From: Progne subis subis
Lineage: Eukaryota > Chordata > Aves > Passeriformes > Hirundinidae
Assembly: GCA_022316685.1 (NCBI GenBank)
Contig: JAKJHU010000005.1
Location: 18,516,707 to 18,580,706, forward strand
Direction: 5' to 3'
Length of the DNA stretch: 64,000 bases
Shown here: in pieces, positions 12,401 to 26,200 of the stretch
Layout: each line of letters begins with the position of its first letter
How positions within the stretch are numbered: the stretch's first letter is position 1
Program-made: the position numbers and the translations under genes
The notes under the pieces: model-generated
Told to the model about the DNA's origin: nothing
Database searches by the model: none
Seen by the model: only the letters and a program-made list of their open reading frames with translations

Positions 12401-14175
12401 TTGGTTTGGGCTGTAGATTTGGCTGTACAGGGATGTAAGTACCACTATATGTGAATAACAGCATCCTATTGTAAATATTAAATATAGATATTGTTATTAA
12501 TTACTTTTCTATTTTTATCAGTTGATAACTGCATGCCTCATCTAATTTATCTCATCTGTTCCTTTAAAATATTTCTTTTTTGTGTGAATATTTTTTGTAC
12601 CTGTTTTGAAAAGATAATTTAGCCTTTTAGATTAGCTCAGCTCTGAATATTATTGGTTGTTAGGTAATTCAGGTGAGCCTATCTGTTAAAGAGAATTTGC
12701 TGCTCCCATTTTAAGTGGTGATTTTGACCACTAGCTTTTCTTTTCCCCTTCCCACATATATGTAAGAAGCTAGATAGTAGGCCCTGCTGTAGTTGTTTGA
12801 AAATATACCTGTGGAGTAATCGTAATATATATTTGGCAAAAAAATGAGGGAAAATTACGTTTGTTGGTTGGGTTTGGGGTTTTTTTTTTAGTTTGTTTTT
12901 AAACATGTTATAGACAAGCAATATTTAGCTGGCATTTGCTTTAAGGTGCTAATTTAGGCATTACAAAGTATATACACAAACACTTATATATATATATAAA
13001 CACAGAATTTTCCTCTCTTCTGAAAAAAATCTCTAAAATTTGAAATCCCATACTTTAATCAGAATACGAATTAGTTTATGAATTTTATAAACTGGTCCAA
13101 ATTTTGCAAGGCAATTTGACTGACAGAATATTACTTTTCTCTAATTAACACCTTAGGAATAAACAAGTTATATTCAAATTAATTCCAAAGCTGTTTGAAA
13201 GGTAGTGGAATAACTATGACAAGTGTTTTTGAAATACTTTGATTGCTTTTCTTTATAATTGAACCTTAGTAGTTTTTCCTGACCACTTTTAGTCGATAAG
13301 TTATTTAAGACCCTTTTGACTTTCCAGGATATAAAGATTTAGCTCCAGATATATTTCTGTGTTTTTATTTGGATATTTTATCATGGCAATCTTTGTGAAA
13401 TGATAGGCCTGTGATATTTTGCCTGGGGCCCTAGACAAGAAAACTTTCACAGATTTTTAATAATTCCCTGAGGATATTGATTTTGTTATTTAGGAGTGAA
13501 TGGGATCTCATTAGAAGCAGACAAGAAAGCTGCAAGTTAAAACTAGCATTTTACAATTTTTAAGTGACACTTTTATCTTCTTCTCAAAAGCATTACTGAG
13601 TGTAAACCCATGTCGCACAGGTTCCACTTCAGTAATTTTAAGCCGTTGCTTTATATTAAGGACTTCAGGAGAAATTATTTCATCATTTGATGCAATTTTG
13701 GTCTCTTGTATAGCCAAGCTTAAGATATTCAGAAGGTTTTTTTTTTAGAAACCCTAGAGGAAGGTGCTCTCACTCTAGACAGGATAATGAAGCAGTCTGT
13801 GGAAAAGAATATAAACTCCTTGGGTACACTGAAATCCTTCACTTTAGTAGCGTCTTATGAGTACCAGAAATCCAAGGGCTTGTACTCCCCTGTAATGCAA
13901 TACTTCCAGCAAGTGGCCTAATAAAACTTAACCTAGAGAATAATTTGAGTTATTAACATTTCCATGTTGTGAAATTAAGTATTGTCTTCTCACCAGCAAC
14001 ACTAAACTTCCCCTCCTCTTTGTAGCTAAATTGCTGGCAATGGTCAAAATATACTCTGAATTATTTCCTCAAGAGTAGTAGCTCTTTGTCTTGTAGTGTT
14101 TATGAGGACAATTAGTGCTGTATAGTGCTGCTAGCATTGGCGTAGTTCCAGCTATCTGGAAAGGCTTAGTAGGGT

Positions 14176-14213
<38 letters not shown>

Positions 14214-17200
14214 AACACACATATATATAATGTGTGTGTAAGCCTGTGTATACACTTGTGTGTATCATGCCCTCTGTGATGTTCACTTTGTGCAGTCAAG
14301 CAGATTTCACTGCAGTAGGACCTTAGTTCTGTGCACAGACCAATGTGTCTGTCCCCATTAGTCAGGGCTGAGGCACATACCTCTTTGTGCCTTACAGTGA
14401 TTCTCTGTCTAGAAGAAGACAAAAGCTGTGCATTTTTTCATATTGGCTGAGTTGGGAACACAGATCAGCTGAGAGATAATATGATGGCAGATAATTTTTA
14501 TTAAATTTTATACAAAAGCCCCAATGTATACAGCTAGGGAAGTAATGTCAGTAGAGGACTCATTTTTAGGTGCAAGGGACCAATCAAGAGTACTCCTTCC
14601 TGGTACACTACATGTCTGTTCAAGTCAAATGTTCTTATTTTCATTTTATCTGTTGTCATTCAAGCTTTTTCAATATTAACTGTTTTTTTAGGTTTTGGGC
14701 TTCATGCTGCTCTTAAATATTGGTTTGTTCTGAAAATGTTGTCTAGATATAAGGATTCTGTAGTATCCTTATGCTTTTATTTTCCGCTCTCTATTAGTAA
14801 TATGGTACTCAAACCAACTTATATTGCTGTTTTAGGGATATCAGAGACCGAGTCACTACATTGCAACCCAAGGTAAGGATCTGTCATCTTTAATCAAATC
14901 AAACAATTGTTCTCTGTAGTGTTCCACAGTGTTTTGTAAAATAGGAATAGATGAAAATAAAGCATACCCAGTATTGTGAGTTGTCATCTTGTGCTATGGT
15001 AAATTAATAATGTATGTTAGGGTGGAATGTGAATAAATTCAAAAATTGTACTAATGTATCGTGTTAATTAGTTATTGAGCAAATCTGTCAGTGATAAATT
15101 CAGCTGATAAAGTCAGAACCTACTACCATGATTTCCAATTATGAAGATGAATAGAGGAAAGAGACATGGACAGAGAAGAGAACAGTTTCAACCTGCCTTG
15201 AGGCATTTTTCTTTTCATATTAAAATGTTTTATTTTACTGTCTACAACTTAGTCCAGGGTGCTGTGAAGATAGTAATGATAAATTAAACTCTTTCAGAAA
15301 ATCTGGGTAAAGTAAGGCCAGAGGACAAAGATTCTTTGTACAAAGCAGCAAAGCAAATCTTTATCATATAACACCCTACTAATAAAAAGAGGTTCTAGAG
15401 AAAAAAAAAAAAAAATCTATTTTTCAGTTTGTATTTCTGATAAAACTCCTCACAATGAGGAAAACCAAATAGATTAGTCTAAGATTGCACTGAAATATCA
15501 AAGGCTATGATTTAAAGTAAAAATAATTAGGTGTGCCATTATTTGATCTGTCAGCATAATCAGATAGCTGTCTGGAAATGTCCTGTTATTTGTCCCTCAG
15601 CTGATGGTAGGTGCACACAGGAAAGTCAAAGACTTATTTTAAACCAGAATGCTCAGAGTTCTGTCCACCTTTGTTTTTCATTTCCGTGTAAGTGCTGCCT
15701 AAATTGGTCTCTATACAGCATAAAGTCTACATTTGTATTTTATTTCTGTTTTACTATGCAAATCATTGCATATAATAATGTGTAAAGGAGAGAAAAAAAT
15801 ATTGCTCCTTTTGTGTGCAGCCCTTGATCTAGCATATGAAGGAATGTGTTTGAGTCTTCAAGTAGCATTTAGGGCTAGTGGTGTGTTTGGCAGTGCTAGG
15901 TTTACAGTTGGACTTGATAATGTTAAAGGTCTTTTCCAGAAAATTGTGTGATTCTATGTCTGTTATATACAGCAATACTTATTGTACTGCTGGATGGTGG
16001 TGTGGTAAGGAGCTGTTTTGGAGATTATTATAACAGGGTCAATGCCTCTGTCATTCAACTGAACATTTCTCTGCAGCAGAGCAGGAGGCAACTTAAACAT
16101 GTGCTTCTCATTTGCCTGACAGAAAAGTACTTAAGTTAGTTTAAATACACTTCAGTGGGAAGTTTCTGGCTTAGTGCCTATTTGTGCATCCATGCTTGCC
16201 AGGAACTGGATAGTAATTGCACAGTATCTGTACCAGCACCCTCCTGCCTGATACCTCACTCTGACATGGGCATCTCCTTGGTGAGCACCTGAAGAAACTC
16301 ATTCTCAACACATCGATTTAACAAATGTAAAACAAAACTGGAAGAGTAACTATAGATGCAGTCATACATTGCTGTGTCCTTGTAGTTCTCAAGCAACTTC
16401 TGTCATTTTGCTACATGAAACACTTGCCATTATTTTCTTTCAAGTGGTAATGCAGTTAAATTGAAAATATCCAGCATTGGTTAGAACTAACAATATAATC
16501 TGGAAACCGGCACAATGGCATGATGACGTGATTTCACAAAGCTTTCTTCTCTGAGCAAATGTGCTTACATGCATCAGCTCCCAAACATGCTGGATTTTAC
16601 TTTTAGCATTCACTTTGACTGTTTTTTTTGCAGAATATTACTTGTAATTTTTTCTTACAGGTCCAGTTCATGAGACTGTGTATGACTTCTGGAGAATGAT
16701 ATGGCAGGAGCAGTCAGCTTGTGTTGTTATGGTCACAAATTTAGTGGAAGTTGGAAGAGTAAGTTTCTGGATTTTTTTTTTTTTTCTTTCAATACTGCAA
16801 GCTTAAAGAAAAAAACTGCTGACAAGACATACCATGGGCAGAATGTGGAAGGGTCATATGGGGGGCAGCTCTGCATCCTGTGGGGGCAAGGGGAAGGAGT
16901 CTAGGCAATGTTGCAGTTATGGTATTGTCTAAAAGCAAATTCTGCAAACTGATGCTGTATTGTTTCATGTGTAGTTGAAAATTGTCTGAATCCAAAATTC
17001 ATATTTCAGCAGAAGAGATTTATATAGTGCCACTCAATTGAGAAGATTAGTGGAGGAAATGTGCTTCTATATCAGTAGCTAGAAATCAGGAAATTATTTA
17101 CAGTTTAGTAGTAACACATACCTCAGGGAAGTCTGTAAAGTATCTGGGATTACTTGCAACAGTTTGATTATGGGTACAAAATGCATCACAGTTTAGCATA

Positions 17201-20200
17201 AGTGGAAATACATTGCATAGCTCAGCACTAAAGAAAATACAAATGCTCATTCAGAAGTGATTTGACACCTAAGTACAGCTGTGTAAAGCAGTGGAAACTC
17301 CTTGTAGCTAGAGCTTAACTTGACATAACATCCACTAGCCCTGACAAGCCACATGAATGCACGGTCATTTTGGAAATAAATGCAGTGTAATGCAGTACAT
17401 GCAATATTGTATCCTCAAGCTTTTCTTTCCCCTTGGTGTAAAATCATACCCATTTTCTATTTAGGTCAAGTGTTACAAGTACTGGCCTGACGACACTGAA
17501 GTTTATGGGGACTTCAAAGTGACTTGTGTAGAGATGGAGCCCCTCGCGGAATATGTTGTCAGGACCTTCACTCTGGGAAGGGTGAGCTCGTTTTGGAAGT
17601 CCTTAGCAAAATACTGTTTCCTGGTAGCAAGGAAGATGAAAGGGGCTATCCTGATGTTTCTGTGGAATACCAAATCCCTCTGGCTTGTTAGCTGGGCCAC
17701 AGTGTAGGCAGCCTTACCTTATCATGGGAGCTATGAATTGCATCAATGCACACAAGCATGCATCTCACCGTGGGACTTTGAACTTCCTCAGAAATGTCAG
17801 CTGCTGCCATCCCCTCTCTGACAGTCACCTATTCTCCACAGCCACACTTCTGAGCTAAACTCAAGTACCAGATTAAGACTCATGCCTGCTGTTCATCTCT
17901 ACGCACTCTGTCCTGACCTTCACTGAGTCAATCTCAATCAAAGGACAAATTCCGTGACTGCTCTATGTGATATAGTTGTGGTCTTATGCTAAATTATACT
18001 TCGCCTTTAAATGTAGCAGGCTCTTGTCCTAGTTAGCAAAACTTCTGAAAATCAATGTGAAATGCATCAAAGTCTATTAAAACAATCTTCACTGCAGCTA
18101 AACTAACATACCTAAAGTTAAAATTGCAAACTTCAAAATTATAATAACCCAATGACATTTCTAAGCTTCCTATGGATTGTTGCTTTAAGTAATTGATGAA
18201 ATGATGCAAACTGCATGTAGATTCTGTCAGTATGTGTGATCATTATTTGAGTCAGATAATGTCTAGTCTATGAAATACTTTGAATTTCATAACTTTTTTT
18301 TCCTTTTACAGAGGGGCTACAATGAAATCCGTGAAGTTAAACAGTTTCATTTCACTGGCTGGCCAGATCATGGAGTTCCTTACAATGCCACAGGCCTGCT
18401 TTCCTTTATACGGAGAGTCAAATTATCTAACCCTCCTAGTGCAGGGCCTATTGTTGTCCACTGCAGGTGTGTACAGAAGGTGGAGATTTTTATTTTTCAC
18501 AACTGTTTATATGGTTATTTACAGCAGTCTCTTCTGAAGCATCCATCATTTTGAAGTGCCCTGTTTTTGTTGTTCCCTTTTTGAATTGCCGAATTCGCAC
18601 TGCAGTAGGATTTGGCTGTCTACAGCAATGTTTGAAAATAACCAGATTCTAGTACACTTTTCTTAAATACAATAGTCTGAGATTTTCTTTTTCCTGCAAC
18701 AGCTGCACCAGCTAAATCGTGATACTCCAGGCTATCGTTTTAGGTAGCCTTCAACAATTTTGTGACAGTCTTTGAGAGTGAGTTTAGTTACATCTGCTTT
18801 GATAGCTTTGTGTTGCATATAATGTCTGAACAGATTATTAATTTAAAGCAAAGTAAGCAAGTAGATGAAGAAAGATGGAATGAGGTTAGTGGCAACAAAT
18901 ATAGAATGTTTCCCCTGTGCAGATTTTGCAGGGTTATGTTGTTGGGATGCAGTCAAATAAAGTCAAATAAAATTTGCTTTCTACAAATGTTTGATTTATT
19001 TAAATACTTTAGTCAAACGTTTAATTACATTTTGTAGATAAAATTACTCAGCCTTTACAGATTTTAATAATTCACTGTGCAAAAACTGTCCATAGCTTTC
19101 TGTAAAGCCAAAATAAATCATGAGTGAATCTTCTGGATATTGTTAGTTGTGCTGTCTAGCTTGGAACTTGGCTGGTAAAACATACATTTGAGTTTCTTAT
19201 TGTAATAGATCACTTAAAAATTGTTCTTAGCCTTATTAAAGAGAAACAAGATCTATAATATTTTGAAGCATATAAGTTTAATCATTCTTCAGATTTTAGT
19301 TAAACTGATTTCTTTTTTAATTTAAATATTGAACTGGATGATAAAAGGTATAAACTTTTTTTCCTTTTTGCTGTTACTTAGTGAATCAAATGTGATGGAA
19401 AATGTTGGTTTGAACACATCAAAATATTTAAAGGACGTTATTGTGAGAAGGAGAGAAGATAAAAATTAGATAGTGGCTGTGATGAAAAACCGAATGATTT
19501 TATAAAAATGCTCTCAATAATGGTTATAAAGTTTGTAGATGTTTCTCTGGGGCTACTGCTAACAGTATGTACTGATTCTTTTCAGTGCTGGTGCTGGACG
19601 AACAGGCTGTTATATAGTGATCGATATCATGTTAGATATGGCAGAAAGAGAAGGTGTTGTGGACATCTACAACTGTGTCAAAGCTTTGCGGTCCCGGCGC
19701 ATCAACATGGTACAAACTGAGGTACAGCAGTTGGCCTTTGAAGCACCTGATGCTTTTTGAAATGTTCTAGGTCAGAATTACACTGTGACTCTGAAAAGAG
19801 CAGGCAGTGGCCCTGTCGAGGGGATACCTCCACTGGGGACCACCGCTCATTTTAAAAGCCCCCAGAAGCAGGGTGGTGCAACAAATCTACCTACTCTTGT
19901 AGAAACTCTTCACAGGAACAAGTGCCTGCCTGACTTGGTAACAAAAGAAAAGCAAGAAGAATTTTTTCATGGAAGACCTTACATTAGGAGGGTCTGGGAT
20001 GTCTCTCCCCAGCTCTGGTATCAGCGATCCCAGGATCCCAAGGCTGCCACTTGTTTTAGACAACCTCCAAACACTTTATTGATAAATTGACTGGTGAACT
20101 TTATGTCCATTTCACATTCTCTTTTCAATTCTGTTTTTGTTTGCTTTATTAACCTTGCTGCAAATCTTTTCCACGTTTTTACTCTTGGTCTTTCAACATG

Positions 20201-23200
20201 CCTTCCGCAGCTTCACGATAAAACTATTGCCTTAGGAATGAATTTTAAGAGCTCCCACTCTGCCACCAGAGTACCACTGAGCTTCCAAACACAGGTCACT
20301 GGTTTATACTGGCAGATTACCTGAAGCGGTTTACCACTTCTCTCTCCTGCCTTCCATAAAGACATGTACCTGAGATGTTACTTCACCTGTGACCACATGG
20401 AAATCTCTGCAGTTGGTGGCCAAATATGTCATTGTAATTTGGTGCAGTTTTTATTTCATGCTGCAGCCTATGCCAGTTGAACAGATGGTCCTGGTCAACT
20501 ATTCCTGCTACAGGACCATTAACCTTTGGGAAGTACATGGAGTGGAGTATTTCAGTGTGGCTGCTTTAACCCTCCCTGTTTAACCCGCACTTGCATGTGG
20601 ATTAACACACCTACTATTATTCCTTTCTCTCCCTTTTGCTTCTTACCTCTCACCTTCTCTCAGTGGTTCATACTTGCACAGCAAAATAAAGCTGTCATTG
20701 CATCAAGTTGTTGTGATAGTCATACAGTCAACAGTGATGCCAGTAGCTCCATAGCTGTGTGGGTGAGGCTGTAGAGACAGAAGATGGCTGTGGTCCCTGG
20801 ACATGTCTGTTTAGACAGGCACATGTTAAATTTTGTGCTCTTGAGGACCTTGTTGGTGTTCACAATAGCTACGTGAGGCTGGCACAGTTCTAGACAAGGT
20901 TTACATCTATTACTCTCAGGCTGAGTAAACATAATGGGCATTTTGTGTAAAAATTGACAGGAGGCCCTAACTGAAATAGTAATTCTGTTATCTAGGACTC
21001 AGGCTATCTCAGGGCAAGTTAGTAAAAAATGGGAAGAAATGGTGCTTCTGTTGGAACACACTGTCATTTATTACTGGCCTAGGGCCAAGTATGAGGCAAC
21101 TGATGCACTGGCTTGCACATGCATAAGGAGAATGCAGAGTGCCAAGTACTTGCTAATCATACTAGTAGTACTTGAAGCAATTTACACTTTCTGCTAACAT
21201 CAGAAGATTGAAAGCTATTAAAAAAATTGATAAAGCAAACAAGTCTTTGGCATATGCACAGAAACCCACAAACACTACAAGAAAACTGAAAATCTCCTCT
21301 TAAATAAATTATTATTCCTGTTCTGTTAAGTTTTACTGAATTTAAGTTGGTCCTGAAGAAAACATCCTTGTTCGCTGCACCCCAATAAGAACAAGACTGT
21401 TTGTGTTAAAGCATTATTTAATGTATTGATGGATAGTAATTTGAATGGGTTTAAGAGTGTGCAGTAGGCCTGTTTATCCTAAAAGCAAGAAAGATCTGTT
21501 GGCTTTAAATGGCTACAATTTTTTGTTCTTTTCCTAATTTGACAGGAGCAGTACATCTTTATTCACGATGCCATTCTAGAAGCTTGCTTGTGTGGAGAAA
21601 CTGCCATTCCTGTCTGCGAATTCAAAGCTGCTTATTTTGATATGATTAGAATAGACTCTCAGACAAACTCTTCACATCTCAAAGATGAGTTTCAGGTATT
21701 CACAGTTCCTACTAACTCTTGATGTGACAACAATATTTTTTTGCCTCTAGATACATTTAATTTATTTTAAGGAAAAGGTCTTTCATATGACTTTTATAAC
21801 AATTAGTCCCTAACTTTTTGTCTACAAAATAGACCCCTGTTTATGTGCTTTGCAAAATTGTTTTAAATACAGAATATTCTCCTTTTAATAAAATGGCAGG
21901 AAATATCTGTCTGAAATAAGGACCAGTGAGTAGGAGCCAGAGAGAGTTTTGGCTTGCATTTGCACATCGAAGGCATAGCTTTTTAGGGCTCCAAAGGATC
22001 CTTGTTTCATTCCTATCAGAAGGGATGGTGTCATGCGGAATGTGTTCAGTGGTACACGGAGTGCCTGTAAACCAGCAGTTTAACCCCCCCTTGCAAAGCC
22101 CCAGAATGTCCAACAAACAGACAGGAGCTTGCAGTTGCTAATGTCCTCCTGCTAATGCCTCATATTTTCTCATACTGCAATATTTTACATTAAAACTTGG
22201 GTACTCTCGAGTCCCACGTGTGTTAGCTCAGCGTGCTAAAACAAGCGTCCTTTTTCCCTTAGACCCTGAATTCTGTGACCCCTCGCCTGCAGGCAGAGGA
22301 CTGCAGCATCGCCTGCTTGCCAAGGAACCACGACAAGAACCGCTTCATGGATATGCTTCCACCTGACAGATGTCTGCCCTTCTTAATTACTATTGATGGG
22401 GAGAGCAGCAACTACATCAATGCTGCTCTTATGGACGTAAGAGACTACCTTCTTTGTCTGCATAGCGTGCCACGGAAAGCTCTGTAATGTGAGAGAGAGC
22501 ATTTGCTGGTTTAAGAAAGGGTAATTCTGTTACTGCAGTGCCCTGTAAAATAGTCCTAATGAAGATGGGGGGTGGGGAAAGAGCAAGAAGCCCCCATCAG
22601 CTTTGTGCTTGTTGCTCAGAAGGTTTGTTATCTTCAGTCTTTGGTATCCTTGTGGGATCCACTGGAAATCTCACCTTTTTAACAGCATTATATAAAGCTC
22701 TAGTGTCCAGACCTCCAAATCTCAAATCTCAGCAGGATCTCAAAAATCTGCTGTTTGTTAGGAAATTTTATCTATCTGAGCATGAGGTTATTATCACTAT
22801 TTCATAAAAAAGTCTTTCTATATTGAGGCAGGAGCAACAGAGGAGGAAAAAATTGTTTTCTTGGTATGTTTGGGTATAAAATATAGGATTGGGGAGTTTG
22901 TTGTTTACATTTTGAGCTGCAGCTCTTTATGTTGAAGTCTGAGTAACAGAAACACTGTCAGGGGAAAAGGTGAATTAATGGGAAAAATGGAGTTGAACCT
23001 GCTTATATGTGTCTGATCGATAAAGCTGCCAGATACCTGCCTGTGCCTCCCATTAGCATTTCCAAAGTTAGACCCCTTAAGCCACTTTTACTGTAAATAC
23101 CGAAGTAAATGGCCTGACATCCAGGAGAATCTCCACTTCCTCAAAAATGAAAAACTGTCAGAAACTGCCATGTCAAGGAGAGATGCTGAAATAAAATGGC

Positions 23201-26200
23201 AAATAGCAGCAGAAATCATCAGAAACATACTGATAGGTATAGTCATCCTTGAGTTCTGCCTGAGCTAGTGCAGAAAATGAACTGATGGCAAAATGGAGCC
23301 CCTAATCTCACAACTAGCTTATTGTGTCAAAAAAATAGAGGAGTGGCATGTGTAAGACCAATGTATTAGGGTGTCACAGGGGCTGAACAGATGAATTAGA
23401 GCAGCGAACAGAATTCTGGTAGCAAAAATTGTTTAGAATTGCAGTTAAAATTGCATTAAGCACCTGAATAAAACTGATGTGCTATGAACCAACCAAGAGA
23501 GCTGCATAGAGGAGTGTGGTTTGGGCTGAAAGGAAGACAACGCAGGCTGTGGGGGCAGGAGGGCTCTGAGTGTGCAACAGCATGTGGCAGGTAGGGACAT
23601 GAACCAAGCAATATATTAATGGACCAGCAATAAGAGACAAGCTAGAAAAGGCAGAAATGGACCAGCAATAAAAGGAAAAAGAGCAGGAGGAAAAAAAAAA
23701 AAGGTATTGTATTACAATGAAGGCATATAACAAGGTTATACATAAAGGGTTAAAATTCTGGGTAACACAAGTTGGGGGTTTTTGCCTTTTCTCTTCTGGT
23801 TGTTTCTTTTAAGAGTGATTTATTCAGAGAACAGGAACTACACCTGGACAAGAAAAAAGGACTTTCAATAAAAAAAACAGAAAGAGAAACTTTATCTTTC
23901 TCTTATCTTGAGAAACACTAGAAATTATGGGGAAGGGGGGTAGGACAACATCAGCTAGGACATGTTTTATTTCCTAAAAGTACAGGGGAAGAACCAAAAT
24001 TGGTTGGCCCTGTGTTGTCCCTGGGCAGTTCTAGGAAGTAGGACATGAGCTGCTGCTACCTCAACATTTCCTGCATTAGAAAAGGTAACAAAAACCTAGA
24101 TTAAAAAAATCAACAACCTTCTTAATCTCTTGGCAAACAAGTACTGATGCTAAAGATATTGCCAACAAGTTATTGGAGGGTATGTTGATATATTGCACAT
24201 AAAGATCTCTTAGATTAATCTTCAAATGAGTAAGCTTTCATAGCAAAAGTGGTTTATCTACCCTACCAGGTCTTTCTCCTGGGTTAATTTACTCTTCCAT
24301 GGACGGTTACAAATTGCCTCCAAAAGACTTCTGATGTCTCCTTTTCTGCTTGCTGTTCATAATACACCTGCAGCAGGAAAAATAGCCCCTCAGCTATTAG
24401 TTGCATCTCAGTTGCTGTGCAAGGCTGGAAATCCCTATTTACAGTTGTGTGCAACCCAGCATACAAAAAATGGAACTTGAAGCCATGGCAGGAAGTAGTA
24501 TTTTGCTGTTAATTTATGCTTTCTGCTGGAAATGGGTCCCGGTGATCCTGAAAGTCAGTTCTGTGGGTGTCCCTGTGACTGCATTGTGAAACAGAGTTTG
24601 GGATTGAGTTTAGTCCCCAGTTTGGTTGCAAAATTCATGTAAAACCTACATGAGGTGGAGAGGGTGATCTTGTGAGACCTCTGCACCCCTCTCTGCATCG
24701 TGGGGTGAAGGTTCCCTGCTTGGCTTCTGGACACAGGCCCTTGAGCAGAATTGCCTGAGCCTCAGCTCACCAGAGCCACGAAGAACATCTTCACTGCCTG
24801 GTGTGTATCTGAATGTAAAAACAGAGCTTGCTCTGTAGCCAAGAAGAAGGCAGACCTGAGCAGAGTAACCTCTTTGCCCTTATTGGAAATGATAATGTAT
24901 TTTTAACTTCATTTATAATGTATTTTTTACTTTATATGAAGTAACTGATGTCACAGGTTTGTTCTATTTTTATGTTTTGTTCTGTTTCACTAGAATTTAA
25001 GTACTTCCCATACCAGCACTAATGAAATTGTTTGCTTTTACAGAGCTACAGGCAGCCAGCAGCTTTTATCGTCACGCAACATCCTCTACCAAACACTGTG
25101 AAAGATTTCTGGAGATTAGTGTATGACTATGGCTGTACTTCTCTTGTGATGCTAAATGAAGTCGACTTAGCACAGGTTAGTTTGGGGCTTGAGTTTTCCA
25201 TGTACAGTCACGTGCTTTAATCACTCTGGATTTACTGCATGATGAAAATATAGAGCAGTGCAGTGACTACAATTATTCTCCGCTTTACAACAACTACCAA
25301 CACTAGTGCTCAGCAAAGGTTAGGCGAGATGTCTGCAGTGGAATTAAGCAATGCTCAGGTTGTAAGTTTCTATTTAATTATGCCTGTTTTGCTCTGGCAC
25401 AGGGCTGCCCACAATACTGGCCTGAGGAAGGGATACTGCGGTACGGCCCCATCCAGGTGGAATGCATGTCGTGTTCAATGGACTGTGATGTCATAAACCG
25501 AATTTTCAGGATATGCAATCTAACAAGAGTAAGGATTTATTCTAACACTATGTGACAGAAAAATGTGTCATTTTTCATGCTCTCTAGGCTCTTGTGCTTT
25601 CTAATTTTGAATAATAGTAAAATACTAATGTTTGTATGACATTACCTAGAAGAGTCAGTCAAGCATCAGTATCTAATACTGATTTCTAGTACTCTTCTAC
25701 AGCTGCAGTACTTTTCTACACTAAGCAGAGAGAGATTTAAGGTCAATGGATGTTGTTCTGAGGCATTCTCCCTGATGCATGAGAAGTATTCTGTTTGTTT
25801 GTTGTACAGTAAAAGAAATATCCCTGTAATGAACATATACTGACACGCATTTAGTTCATGGCTTTGGTTAGACTTTTTCTGTGGTGAATCACGAACAGAA
25901 GCACTGGGGCTGATTATACAGCTAGCACCTTCTCAGCCTAAGATGTGAAAACCACAACAGGAAAGGGAGACTGTGGCAGCCTGCAAAGCAGGGTGTGATA
26001 AAACACTGAAAATTCCTCTGCCTCTAATGGGTTCTGCCACCACTGTGTCTCAACCTACAGTTGTCATTTTTTCTCAACTTCAGTAGCAGTGCCATTCTTG
26101 TCAGTTCTTTCATATTTTAGACTGTCTTACCTTTTTGCTGTCCCACAGTGTTCCACACTCTCACAGCATCCTCTTAAACCCTGCTTGCCATACAGTGTTT

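Noticed and set aside
14175..14240. CRISPR-like or regulatory repeat array
   Set aside because: It is a dinucleotide microsatellite without spacers, in a vertebrate intron.
19785..20090. 101-codon frame following the D1 signature exon, as an alternative read-through C-terminus
   Set aside because: It is not in frame continuity with the exon through the donor without a stop, and the GTACAG donor joins properly to the EQYIFIH exon.
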